Part shown: positions 15,991-21,979 of the stretch, piece after piece
How positions within the stretch are numbered: the first letter of the stretch is position 1
How the letters are laid out: each line of letters opens with the position of its first letter
Assembly: GCA_021810175.1 (NCBI GenBank)
Contig: JAJZJJ010000002.1
Span: 1-21,979, forward strand
Reading direction: 5' to 3'
Origin: Acidobacteriota bacterium
GTDB taxonomy: Bacteria; Acidobacteriota; Terriglobia; Terriglobales; Acidobacteriaceae
Length of the DNA: 21,979 bases
The notes under the pieces: generated by a model
Database searches by the model: none
What the model was told of the DNA's origin: nothing
Seen by the model: the letters and a program-made list of their open reading frames with translations, nothing else
Translations under genes and position numbers: made by a program

Positions 15991-16813
15991 TCGGAAGAGC
16001 TCGGCAAAGCCTCCGGAGAATTCCGAAGCCACAGTTAACGCGCAGCAACAGCGCTTCCACTCGATTCTCGCCGGACTGCAGGAGAACGGTTCCGTCTCCG
16101 TGGACGACCTGAGCGCGCATCTGGGCGTCTCCGTGGTCACCATCCGGCGCGATCTCGATCTCCTCGAGCAGCAGGGACTGCTGCGCCGGACCCATGGCGG
16201 CGCCGTCTCCATTGAGCCGCTCTTCTACGAGCCCTTCAAAAACGATCGCTCCTTCCAGGCGCAGGTGGAACGCCTCGCCAACGAGAAGCGCAGAATCGGG
16301 CGCGCCGCCGCCGCCCTCATTTCTCCCGGCGAAACCATTGCCATCACCCCCGGCACCACCACCGCGGAAATCATCCGCGGCCTCCCGCTCGACGGCAAAA
16401 TCACCGTCGTAACCAACACCGTCAATATCGCCATGGAGCTCTCCAAGCGCAAGGACATCAGCGTCTTTGTCACCGGGGGCCATCTCCATGGCGAATGGTT
16501 CTCCCTTGTCGGCCCTTCGGCCAGCCGCAGCCTCGAGAACATGCTCATCCACACCATGTTTATTGGCGCCGATGGCATCGACGCCCAATGGGGCCTGAGC
16601 TGCTTCAACTCCGATGAGGCCGAACTGAACGGAACCATGGTCCGCCACGCCCGCCGCCATGTCGCCGTCGTTGACCATACCAAATTCGGCGTCGTCGCCA
16701 ACTGGCGCATCTGCGAAACGAATGTCATTCAGAAGCTGATCACCGACACTGGCGCAACGGACGAGATGATCGCGCCGTTCCTCAAAATGGGCATCGAAGT
16801 CGTTCGCGTCTGA
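15974..16813 (+). CDS. DeoR/GlpR-family transcriptional regulator
   Basis: A 279-residue regulator with an N-terminal DeoR winged helix-turn-helix (about 40-75: VSVDDLSAHLGVSVVTIRRDLDLLE, then RRTHGGA) and a C-terminal DeoRC sensor domain. That sensor domain has the ribose-5-phosphate isomerase-like fold and typically senses a sugar phosphate. TPGTTTAEI and VVTNTVNIA are typical sensor-domain segments. DeoR proteins are usually repressors of nearby sugar genes, released by a phosphorylated intermediate; a hexose phosphate from the ROK kinase would be logical. The start ATG at 15974 has GGGAGGG about 9 nt upstream and overlaps the MFS gene by 17 bp. The first 20 or so residues, rich in polar and charged residues, precede the DNA-binding domain. 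Likely targets are the CGTTT/ATGTTCG motifs upstream of at least five transcription units here. Confidence 0.9.
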   Translation: MVTRNDRKSSAKPPENSEATVNAQQQRFHSILAGLQENGSVSVDDLSAHLGVSVVTIRRDLDLLEQQGLLRRTHGGAVSIEPLFYEPFKNDRSFQAQVERLANEKRRIGRAAAALISPGETIAITPGTTTAEIIRGLPLDGKITVVTNTVNIAMELSKRKDISVFVTGGHLHGEWFSLVGPSASRSLENMLIHTMFIGADGIDAQWGLSCFNSDEAELNGTMVRHARRHVAVVDHTKFGVVANWRICETNVIQKLITDTGATDEMIAPFLKMGIEVVRV

Positions 16814-16851
16814 TCCGCGCGCCCTGAAGCCTCTAGTAGCCATATTGACCG

Positions 16852-16880
16852 CAAACGAAATTGAAAGATGTTGTATTTGG
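16852..16880 (+). promoter_or_regulatory. Operator-like motifs before the glycosidase gene
   Basis: CAAACGAAA at 16852-16860 (TTTCGTTTG on the other strand) and GATGTTGTATTTGG at 16867-16880. The second matches GATGTTCGTATTTC at 3174 with one base missing. TTGACC at 16845-16850 could serve as a -35, but no good -10 is seen at normal spacing. A TATCAT lies at 16903-16908. The region is clearly more AT-rich than its surroundings. Confidence 0.35.
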
Positions 16881-16955
16881 CCTGAAACGTGCGACATCGA
16901 TTATCATTTGGGTGCGAACGAGCAAATCCAGCGCTCTTCGTTCCCGGGGGAATCC

Positions 16956-19148
16956 ATGAATCGTCGCACTTTTCTCAAAGTTTCCGGCGGCGCCGCCGCC
17001 ATGGCCGCTCAGGGTAATCTTCTCGCTGCCACGCCGCGCCCCCTTCCCTCGGTCCCCTCGCTTGCCGACCTCGCCAGTGTGCGCATGCCCCACACCTTCA
17101 TGGAGCTGTTCAATTTGCCCATCGCCATGAACGACTGGGGCTACGCCCAGGCGGTTAAATCCGTCTCCGCCATCAGCGCCATCGGCTTTCCACCCTACGC
17201 CTGCTGCGGCATTCCTGACGTTGCCTGGAGTCCGGGCTTTCTCACCACCTGCGAGCTCTTCGTCAACGACAGCTTCGTCGCTCTTTCGGACGATCCCGCG
17301 CGCGCCGTCACCTATCAGTGGTTTCCACACTGCGTCGTCCGCGAGCAGACGGTAGACGACCTGCGATTCCGCACGACCATGTTTCTTCCGCCGCAACAGC
17401 GCGCCGTGCTGGAGAAGATCGAGGTGCGCAATCTCTCGTCCCAAAGCCAGTCAGTGACGCTTGGCTTTGACATGCGGGCCGCCGTGGCAAAGAAGACGAA
17501 AGCCTGGTTCACCAACCTTCCCGGCGAAGGCGACAATCTCAGCTCCTGGGACGGCTCGCAGGGGCGCATCACCTGGACCGCGCAGCACTCGCAGGTGGCC
17601 GCCGCGCAGGGCATTCACCCTCCCGCCGATCGGCTCGTGGCCGGCAATCTGCTCCAGTACCACCTCACGCTGCAGCCCGGCGAACTCCGCGAACTGCACT
17701 TTGTCTGCGCTGTGGCGCCCAGCGGCGGTGAGGCCAATTCCATGCACGACCGCCTCCAGGCGAACTTCGCCGCCTTACAACAGCTCAACGAGCGCCGATT
17801 CGAGCAGCTTATCCATGCGGCGTTCACCCCAGGCAACAGCGACTTCTCCGGCAGTCTGCCCCGGCTCGAAACCAACAGCGAAGCCCTCTGGAACCTCTGG
17901 CAGAACGGCCTGAAAAACCTGCTCACGGCGCGCCGCCGCTCGCCGGATTCCGCTTACGGACCCACGCTGCTCACACTCAGCGGTCACGTCCTGCCCACCC
18001 TCAGCTTCCCCTGGGACACCTCGCTCAGCAGCCTCAGTCTGGCTCTCCTCGACCCCGAGCCAATGCGCAATCTGGTCGAAATCTGGTTCCAGCGGGACAT
18101 GCACCAGCACCTTGCCACCGACTACATCAGCGGCGAGGCCATCGGCCCCTGGTACGCCGTCAATGACATGGCTATCATTCGCTGCTCGCGGGACTACCTT
18201 CGCATCACCGGCGACTTCCAGTGGCTCGATAAACCCATCGCCGGGAAACCGGTTCTGGATCACCTCATCTATCACGCGACCTACTGGAAGAAGCTGGTGG
18301 GCAGACACGGCCTCGCGGACTATGGCGGCATCTCCAATCTGCTGGAGGTCGTCAGCACCTACGTTCATGAGGTCGCTGGCATGAACGCCGGGAATGTCTC
18401 CAGCATGCGGTTTGTCGCGGAGCTGCTGGCGCATCGCGGCCGCACCAGCGAAGCCGCCCAGCTGCGCGCCGAGGCCACCGCCCTTGCGCAGCGCATCAAC
18501 GGCGTTCTCTACGTGAAAGGCAAAGGCTGGTGGCGCGCCGGCCAGCCCGACGGCTCCTTTAATGAGGTCCGCCACTGTTACGATTTCCTCGCTGTCCTCG
18601 ACAACATGAGCCAGGATCTCAGCGCGGAGCAGAAGCGCGAGATGACCGAGTTCTTCTGGACCCGCCTCGCCTCAAAAAAGTGGATGCGCGCGCTCGCCAG
18701 CAGCGATCCCGATGCCACCTGGAATGTTCGCCCCGACCACAGCTGCCTCGGCGCGTATACCGCGTGGCCACCCGAGTGCGCCAAAGGCCTGTTCAAAACC
18801 GACGACCCCGCGCGCATCGCTCCATGGCTCGCCGAAGTAGCCAAAGCCGGAAACCAGGGCCCCATCGGCCAGGCTCATTTCGTGGAACAGGTCGTGCCGC
18901 CGCTCCAGGGCGGGGCATACAAGGCCTCCAACGACGCGCCCTACATCGAGGACTGGTGTGCCGTCTCCGGCGGAGCCTTCATCGATATGATCATCGAATC
19001 TGTCTTCGGCGTCACGCCTTCGCTCTATAGCGGGATCCACGCCGCACCGAAGCTCGCCGCCTTCGATCCGCACGCGCGTCTCGAAGGCTTCTCTTATCAG
19101 GGAGGCCACTACAGCATCTCGCAGTCCGGAGTCACCCGTCTGAGCTGA
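16956..19148 (+). CDS. Tat-exported six-hairpin glycosidase-like protein
   Basis: A 730-residue predicted exported carbohydrate-active enzyme. The N-terminus MNRRTFLKVSGGAAAMAA is a twin-arginine signal (RRTFLK), so it is probably folded in the cytosol and exported to the periplasm or cell surface. Residues from about 35 to 300 look like a beta-sandwich. About 310-700 has the helical repeats and acidic motifs of an (alpha/alpha)6 barrel: FPWDTSLSSLSLALLDPE with W353 and D354, YISGEAIGPWYAVNDMA, MNAGNVSSMRFVAELL, and YIEDWCAVSGG with E665 and D666. This arrangement recalls GH63/GH37-like enzymes, but I cannot assign a family. The start at 16956 follows GGGGGA; upstream in-frame codons to 16845 have no signal-peptide character. 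The 3' end overlaps the convergent esterase by 17 bp. It likely releases the sugar used by the locus. Confidence 0.72.
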   Translation: MNRRTFLKVSGGAAAMAAQGNLLAATPRPLPSVPSLADLASVRMPHTFMELFNLPIAMNDWGYAQAVKSVSAISAIGFPPYACCGIPDVAWSPGFLTTCELFVNDSFVALSDDPARAVTYQWFPHCVVREQTVDDLRFRTTMFLPPQQRAVLEKIEVRNLSSQSQSVTLGFDMRAAVAKKTKAWFTNLPGEGDNLSSWDGSQGRITWTAQHSQVAAAQGIHPPADRLVAGNLLQYHLTLQPGELRELHFVCAVAPSGGEANSMHDRLQANFAALQQLNERRFEQLIHAAFTPGNSDFSGSLPRLETNSEALWNLWQNGLKNLLTARRRSPDSAYGPTLLTLSGHVLPTLSFPWDTSLSSLSLALLDPEPMRNLVEIWFQRDMHQHLATDYISGEAIGPWYAVNDMAIIRCSRDYLRITGDFQWLDKPIAGKPVLDHLIYHATYWKKLVGRHGLADYGGISNLLEVVSTYVHEVAGMNAGNVSSMRFVAELLAHRGRTSEAAQLRAEATALAQRINGVLYVKGKGWWRAGQPDGSFNEVRHCYDFLAVLDNMSQDLSAEQKREMTEFFWTRLASKKWMRALASSDPDATWNVRPDHSCLGAYTAWPPECAKGLFKTDDPARIAPWLAEVAKAGNQGPIGQAHFVEQVVPPLQGGAYKASNDAPYIEDWCAVSGGAFIDMIIESVFGVTPSLYSGIHAAPKLAAFDPHARLEGFSYQGGHYSISQSGVTRLS

Positions 19149-19947
19149 TCTCGCCTCGCTCCTCGGTCGCCGCAACGAACCGCAGCGTGCTGCGCACATG
19201 CTCCTGCCAGTATTCCCAGGTGTGGCCGCCGTCGTGCTCTTCGTAGCTGTGCGGAATCCCTTCGGCCTCAAGCGCCCGGTGCAGTGCTCGATTCCCTTCC
19301 AGCAGAGAATCCTCCCGCCCGCAGTCGAAGCGGAGCGGCGGCAGCATGGACCGATTCCTGCGAGCCCAGTGCAGAATCTCCGCGTTCGCCTCGCCCGCCG
19401 AGAGATAGTCCTCCATGGGCTCCTGCACAAAGGCCCGCAGATCGCCAATCCTCGTCACCGCGGAATGCGCCGAGATTCCTTTCACTTTGGCCGCGTGCTT
19501 CATGCCCATCCGCAGCGCGCCAAAGCCACCCATCGACAACCCCGCCAGATAGAACCGGTCTGTCCTCACGCGCGACAGCGTCTGGCCCACAAACTCCGGC
19601 ACATCCTCCATAATCCATGCTTCCGCATCGGAATCCTCATGCGCCACGTAGCCGCTGCCTTCGCCCCACAGCCCGTCCGAGGGCATGGCGATCGCGAACG
19701 GCCGCATCGCCTCCGTCCGGATCATCGCCTCCGCCGTCTCCGGCGCGCGGCCGCACGCCCACCAGTTCCAGTGGCTGCCGTAGACACCATGCAGCAGGAT
19801 CAGCAGCGGCAGCTCGCCGCCGCCCGCTTTAGGCACATACAGCGTAAGATCCCCTCGCCGGCCCAGCGCCGGTGAATAGAGCGTGGCGAGTCGTACGCCC
19901 GCCGCATCCACCGGCTCTGAAAGGTTCGCATTCCGGAAGCGGCTCAA
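19132..19947 (-). CDS. Putative alpha/beta-hydrolase esterase (esterase D/FrmB-like)
   Basis: A 271-residue alpha/beta hydrolase of the putative esterase family (PF00756-like), related to S-formylglutathione hydrolase and feruloyl/acetyl-xylan esterases. The oxyanion motif LLHGVYGSHWNW lies at 51-62, the nucleophile S138 in GLSMGG, the probable acid D213 (GRED) and the histidine H242 (GGHTW). The start is taken as the TTG at 19947, with GGAG five bases upstream. It overlaps the stop of the preceding gene by 4 bp (TTGA). The same frame runs up to 20367, but those residues are an out-of-frame reading of the upstream gene and should be ignored. No signal peptide is apparent, so it may act in the cytosol, although its operon partner is exported. 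Removal of acyl groups from an imported or surface glycan is a reasonable guess. Confidence 0.83.
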   Translation of the reverse strand: MSRFRNANLSEPVDAAGVRLATLYSPALGRRGDLTLYVPKAGGGELPLLILLHGVYGSHWNWWACGRAPETAEAMIRTEAMRPFAIAMPSDGLWGEGSGYVAHEDSDAEAWIMEDVPEFVGQTLSRVRTDRFYLAGLSMGGFGALRMGMKHAAKVKGISAHSAVTRIGDLRAFVQEPMEDYLSAGEANAEILHWARRNRSMLPPLRFDCGREDSLLEGNRALHRALEAEGIPHSYEEHDGGHTWEYWQEHVRSTLRFVAATEERGEISSDG

Positions 19948-21089
19948 CGCTTCTCCGCGCCCTTGTTCCCGGCAGCCGCAACCGGCATCGGTATCCGGAT
20001 CGCCCGTGCAAAGTAGATGTCCGTCTCCTTCGCCAGCTTCGGGACCGACAAGGTGTTGCAGACGTAGGTGAACACCAGATCGCCGTGCTCGAATTCCGGA
20101 TGCTCCTTGGCCGCGTAGCAGAAGTTGTCCTTGTCGTACCGCGGGCTTCCCGGCACCATCTCCGGCACCGTGTAGATCACCTTCCCCGCGCTCCACGGCC
20201 CTGTCGGCGATGGCGCTGTCTTCAGCAGAATGTGGCTGGAAAATGCGTGCGGATCGAACATCACCGCAACCCATTTCTTCAGCCGCGGGTGATACCGGAT
20301 CGACAATTCCGATATCCCCGGCGACATCACCGCCTTCGCGTTCGCTGGATCGAATCCTTTCTGCCACTTCCCGTCGCGCGCCAGATACTCCAGGTTCGCC
20401 CGCGGATCGCCAAGGCCGCTCAGCGGAATCCGCGATGCGATCAGCGGCCGCCCGTGTTTCTCATCCAGCGCGAAAATGTCCGCGTATTTCCCCACCACCA
20501 CGGCTGTCGCCGAAGGATATGCATGCACCCCGTTCGGCACCAGCGGGTAATAGCGAATCTTCCACGCCAGCGGATTCGCCCCCGGCGACTCAATCCGCGC
20601 CAGATCCGTCCCGCACGTCTGGAAGCCCATGGCCGAAGGCTTCCCTGACGGTTCGATGCACAGCAGCGTGATCCACAAATCCTTGCCCGACCGGAATCCG
20701 TCCATCGCCCAGTACCAGGTCTTCGGATGCTGCGGCGCGAAGAAGCTCACCGGATGCCCCTGCGCGTCCTTGCGAATGAAATACCGGATCCGCCACTTGC
20801 CTTCCCTGCATGTCGAGATGCCGATGGTGTTGTGCACCATCACCGGCTTGTTGCCGTGCACTGCGCGATGCGTCCCATACAGCGTATCCCCGAAGATCCA
20901 CACATCCAGACCGCTCGGCAAGGGAATCGAGTAGGCCGCATCGGCTCCCAGCCACCCGTTGTGCATACCGGTCTGCAGCGGAAATCGCGGCGTGCATGCC
21001 GCATCAGGCCCCGCCGCCCACGCGCTCCCACAGCAGCACAACAGAAAAATCAATCCGTGCATCCATCGCCGGCCGAACCTATAGTTCAT
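19944..21089 (-). CDS. Secreted DUF4185-like beta-propeller protein
   Basis: A 381-residue exported protein. The N-terminus has RRW and a hydrophobic stretch HGLIFLLCCCGSAWAAG (about 11-27) typical of a signal peptide; the three Cys might allow lipid attachment, but no classic lipobox is clear. The segment GWLGADAAYSIPLPSG followed by DVWIFGDTLYG resembles DUF4185, a five-bladed propeller fold near GH43-like and sialidase-like enzymes. Later repeats such as WYWAMDGF, MFDPHAFSSHILL and TGPWSAGKVIYT fit a propeller. The ATG at 21089 is chosen; a TTG at 21092 is an alternative, seven bases after GAGG. It forms a two-gene unit with the esterase. Function is unproven; a role in recognising or cutting an extracellular glycan is inferred. 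Confidence 0.7.
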   Translation of the reverse strand: MNYRFGRRWMHGLIFLLCCCGSAWAAGPDAACTPRFPLQTGMHNGWLGADAAYSIPLPSGLDVWIFGDTLYGTHRAVHGNKPVMVHNTIGISTCREGKWRIRYFIRKDAQGHPVSFFAPQHPKTWYWAMDGFRSGKDLWITLLCIEPSGKPSAMGFQTCGTDLARIESPGANPLAWKIRYYPLVPNGVHAYPSATAVVVGKYADIFALDEKHGRPLIASRIPLSGLGDPRANLEYLARDGKWQKGFDPANAKAVMSPGISELSIRYHPRLKKWVAVMFDPHAFSSHILLKTAPSPTGPWSAGKVIYTVPEMVPGSPRYDKDNFCYAAKEHPEFEHGDLVFTYVCNTLSVPKLAKETDIYFARAIRIPMPVAAAGNKGAEKR

Positions 21090-21172
21090 CAAAACTGAAC
21101 CTCAGCTTTTGATGCTATCGCAACTGTTGTTCGTAAAATCCTGCCCGCTCGGTTCCTGTTTCTTCACGCGAG

Positions 21173-21421
21173 GTGGCGCGGCTCCGGCGGCGGCGGCGGA
21201 CCGCGCCGCATTCCCAGCCGCTGGCGCATGCCGGACAGTCCAACAGCGTCTGGTGCGCCGACTTCAAGGGCTGGTTCCGCAGTGGCGACGGAACCAGCAT
21301 CGATCCGCTGACCATGACCGACGCCTGGAGGCGCTATCTGCTGCGCTGCCAGGGGGTGGAGAAAACCGACACGGAGCGGGTGCGGGCTGTCTTTGAAGCC
21401 GCTTTCCGCGAACACGGGTTG
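21173..21421 (+). mobile_element. IS481-family transposase fragment
   Basis: About 80 residues match the start of an integrase-core (rve, DDE) transposase of the IS481 type: an Arg-rich stretch, then PHSQPLAHA, VWCADFKGWF with the first catalytic Asp (ADFKG), SGDG, IDPLTMTDAWRRYLLRC, and VFEAAFREHGL. The reading breaks off directly after the FREHGL motif, where the family would go on to the second catalytic Asp and then the Glu. The protein is therefore inactive. No inverted repeats can be recognised. It joins, without a gap, the recombinase fragment that follows. Confidence 0.8.
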
Positions 21422-21902
21422 GCTTGGCTCAAGGCTCAGTGTCCGGCGCGGCATTGTGGAGCAAGTAGTGGGGCGACGTAAAGACGCAAGGGTCGGCACG
21501 GACCTTTGCCCTCACCGCCGAACTGCTGGAGCACCTGAAGGTCTGGCAACAGCAGTCCGATTTTGCGGGCGCTGAAGACTGGATTTTCGCCAGCCCAATC
21601 AAACTCGGCAGACTCCCGTATTCCTGCACGGGTGTGTGGCGGGAGTTGGTGCGGGCAGCAGATGCTGCGAAGGTCGGGCACCTCGGTACGCGCGCCTTCC
21701 GGCACACTCACCGCATCCTGGCTGGATGCCGTGGGGACCTCAATAGCTATGCAGCCGGAGATGATGCGGCACACGGATATTCGGACCACCATAAACATCT
21801 ACGGAGACGTGGTGACGGATGATGATGACCATTGCGGGAGCCAAGGTCGCTCAATTTGCTTCTCAGGGGAAGGGAGCGCAGGCAGAGCGCGGAGGGGGCT
21901 AA
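21420..21902 (+). pseudogene. Broken tyrosine recombinase/phage integrase fragment
   Basis: Only the C-terminal catalytic half of a tyrosine recombinase remains, spread over three frames. WLGSRLSVRRGIVEQVVG comes first. After an extra G in the GGGG at 21470-21473 it continues as DVKTQGSARTFAL through GHLGTRAFRHTHR. After an extra base near 21715 it reads SWLDAVGTSIAMQPEMMRH and on to NIYGDVVTD. A third shift near 21820 gives MMTIAGAKVAQFASQGKG, ending at a stop at 21900-21902. The RH box (FRHTHR), the MRHTD segment and the NIYGD segment with the nucleophilic Tyr are recognisable. The N-terminus is missing, replaced by the IS481 fragment. It lies 13 bp from the 3' end of a tRNA, a usual integration point for such enzymes. 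Because it is close to the window end, sequencing errors could explain some shifts. Confidence 0.82.
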
Positions 21903-21914
21903 AGCGTTGAAAGA

Positions 21915-21979
<65 letters not shown>

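Noticed and set aside
15055..16212. 385-codon minus-strand frame over the MFS and DeoR genes
   Set aside because: Very rich in Gly, Glu and Asp and antisense to two well-supported genes.
19948..20367. 140-residue N-terminal extension of the esterase frame
   Set aside because: Low-complexity sequence that is an out-of-frame reading of the DUF4185-like gene; esterase homology begins after 19947.

Overview
The window looks like a GC-rich soil bacterium of the Acidobacteriota, probably class Terriglobia. The main reason is the 1,061-residue Oar-type TonB-dependent receptor, with a carboxypeptidase-regulatory-like N-terminus and a barrel ending in VMF, set among carbohydrate genes. The taxonomy is inferred from gene content, not proven.

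Layout. (1) 15-1835: a PLP-dependent sugar aminotransferase (DegT family), a 409-bp gap, and a small four-cysteine protein with its own terminator. (2) 1864-9183: a mutarotase-like protein (minus) divergent from a tightly packed plus-strand run of SMP-30 lactonase, mannonate dehydratase (uxuA) and an SDR dehydrogenase. A second coupled pair follows: a ROK sugar kinase and a long class I mannose-6-phosphate isomerase. A strong two-way terminator closes this block. (3) 9345-14350, minus: the outer-membrane receptor and two tandem, overlapping cupin-type phosphoglucose isomerases. (4) 14593-19148, plus: an MFS sugar porter overlapping a DeoR-family regulator, then a Tat-exported six-hairpin glycosidase-like protein. 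(5) 19132-21089, minus: a secreted propeller-like protein (DUF4185-like) and an esterase, overlapping the glycosidase tail to tail. (6) 21173-21979: a mobile-DNA scar made of an IS481-type transposase fragment fused to a frameshifted tyrosine-recombinase fragment, next to the 3' part of a tRNA-Asn(GUU).

How it may work together (inference). Blocks 2-5 read as one sugar-scavenging locus: receptor and secreted enzymes outside, MFS import, then cytosolic isomerases and kinases. The enzymes suggest two arms on a manno-configured sugar. One is oxidative: SDR to lactone, SMP-30 to mannonate, UxuA to 2-keto-3-deoxygluconate. The other is phosphorylative: ROK kinase to hexose-6-phosphate, PMI to fructose-6-P, cupin PGI to glucose-6-P. 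Related AT-rich motifs (ATGTTCG, TTCGTTT) recur in five gene-free promoter regions of these transcription units. They resemble DeoR/GlpR-family half-sites, so the local DeoR regulator may control the whole locus.
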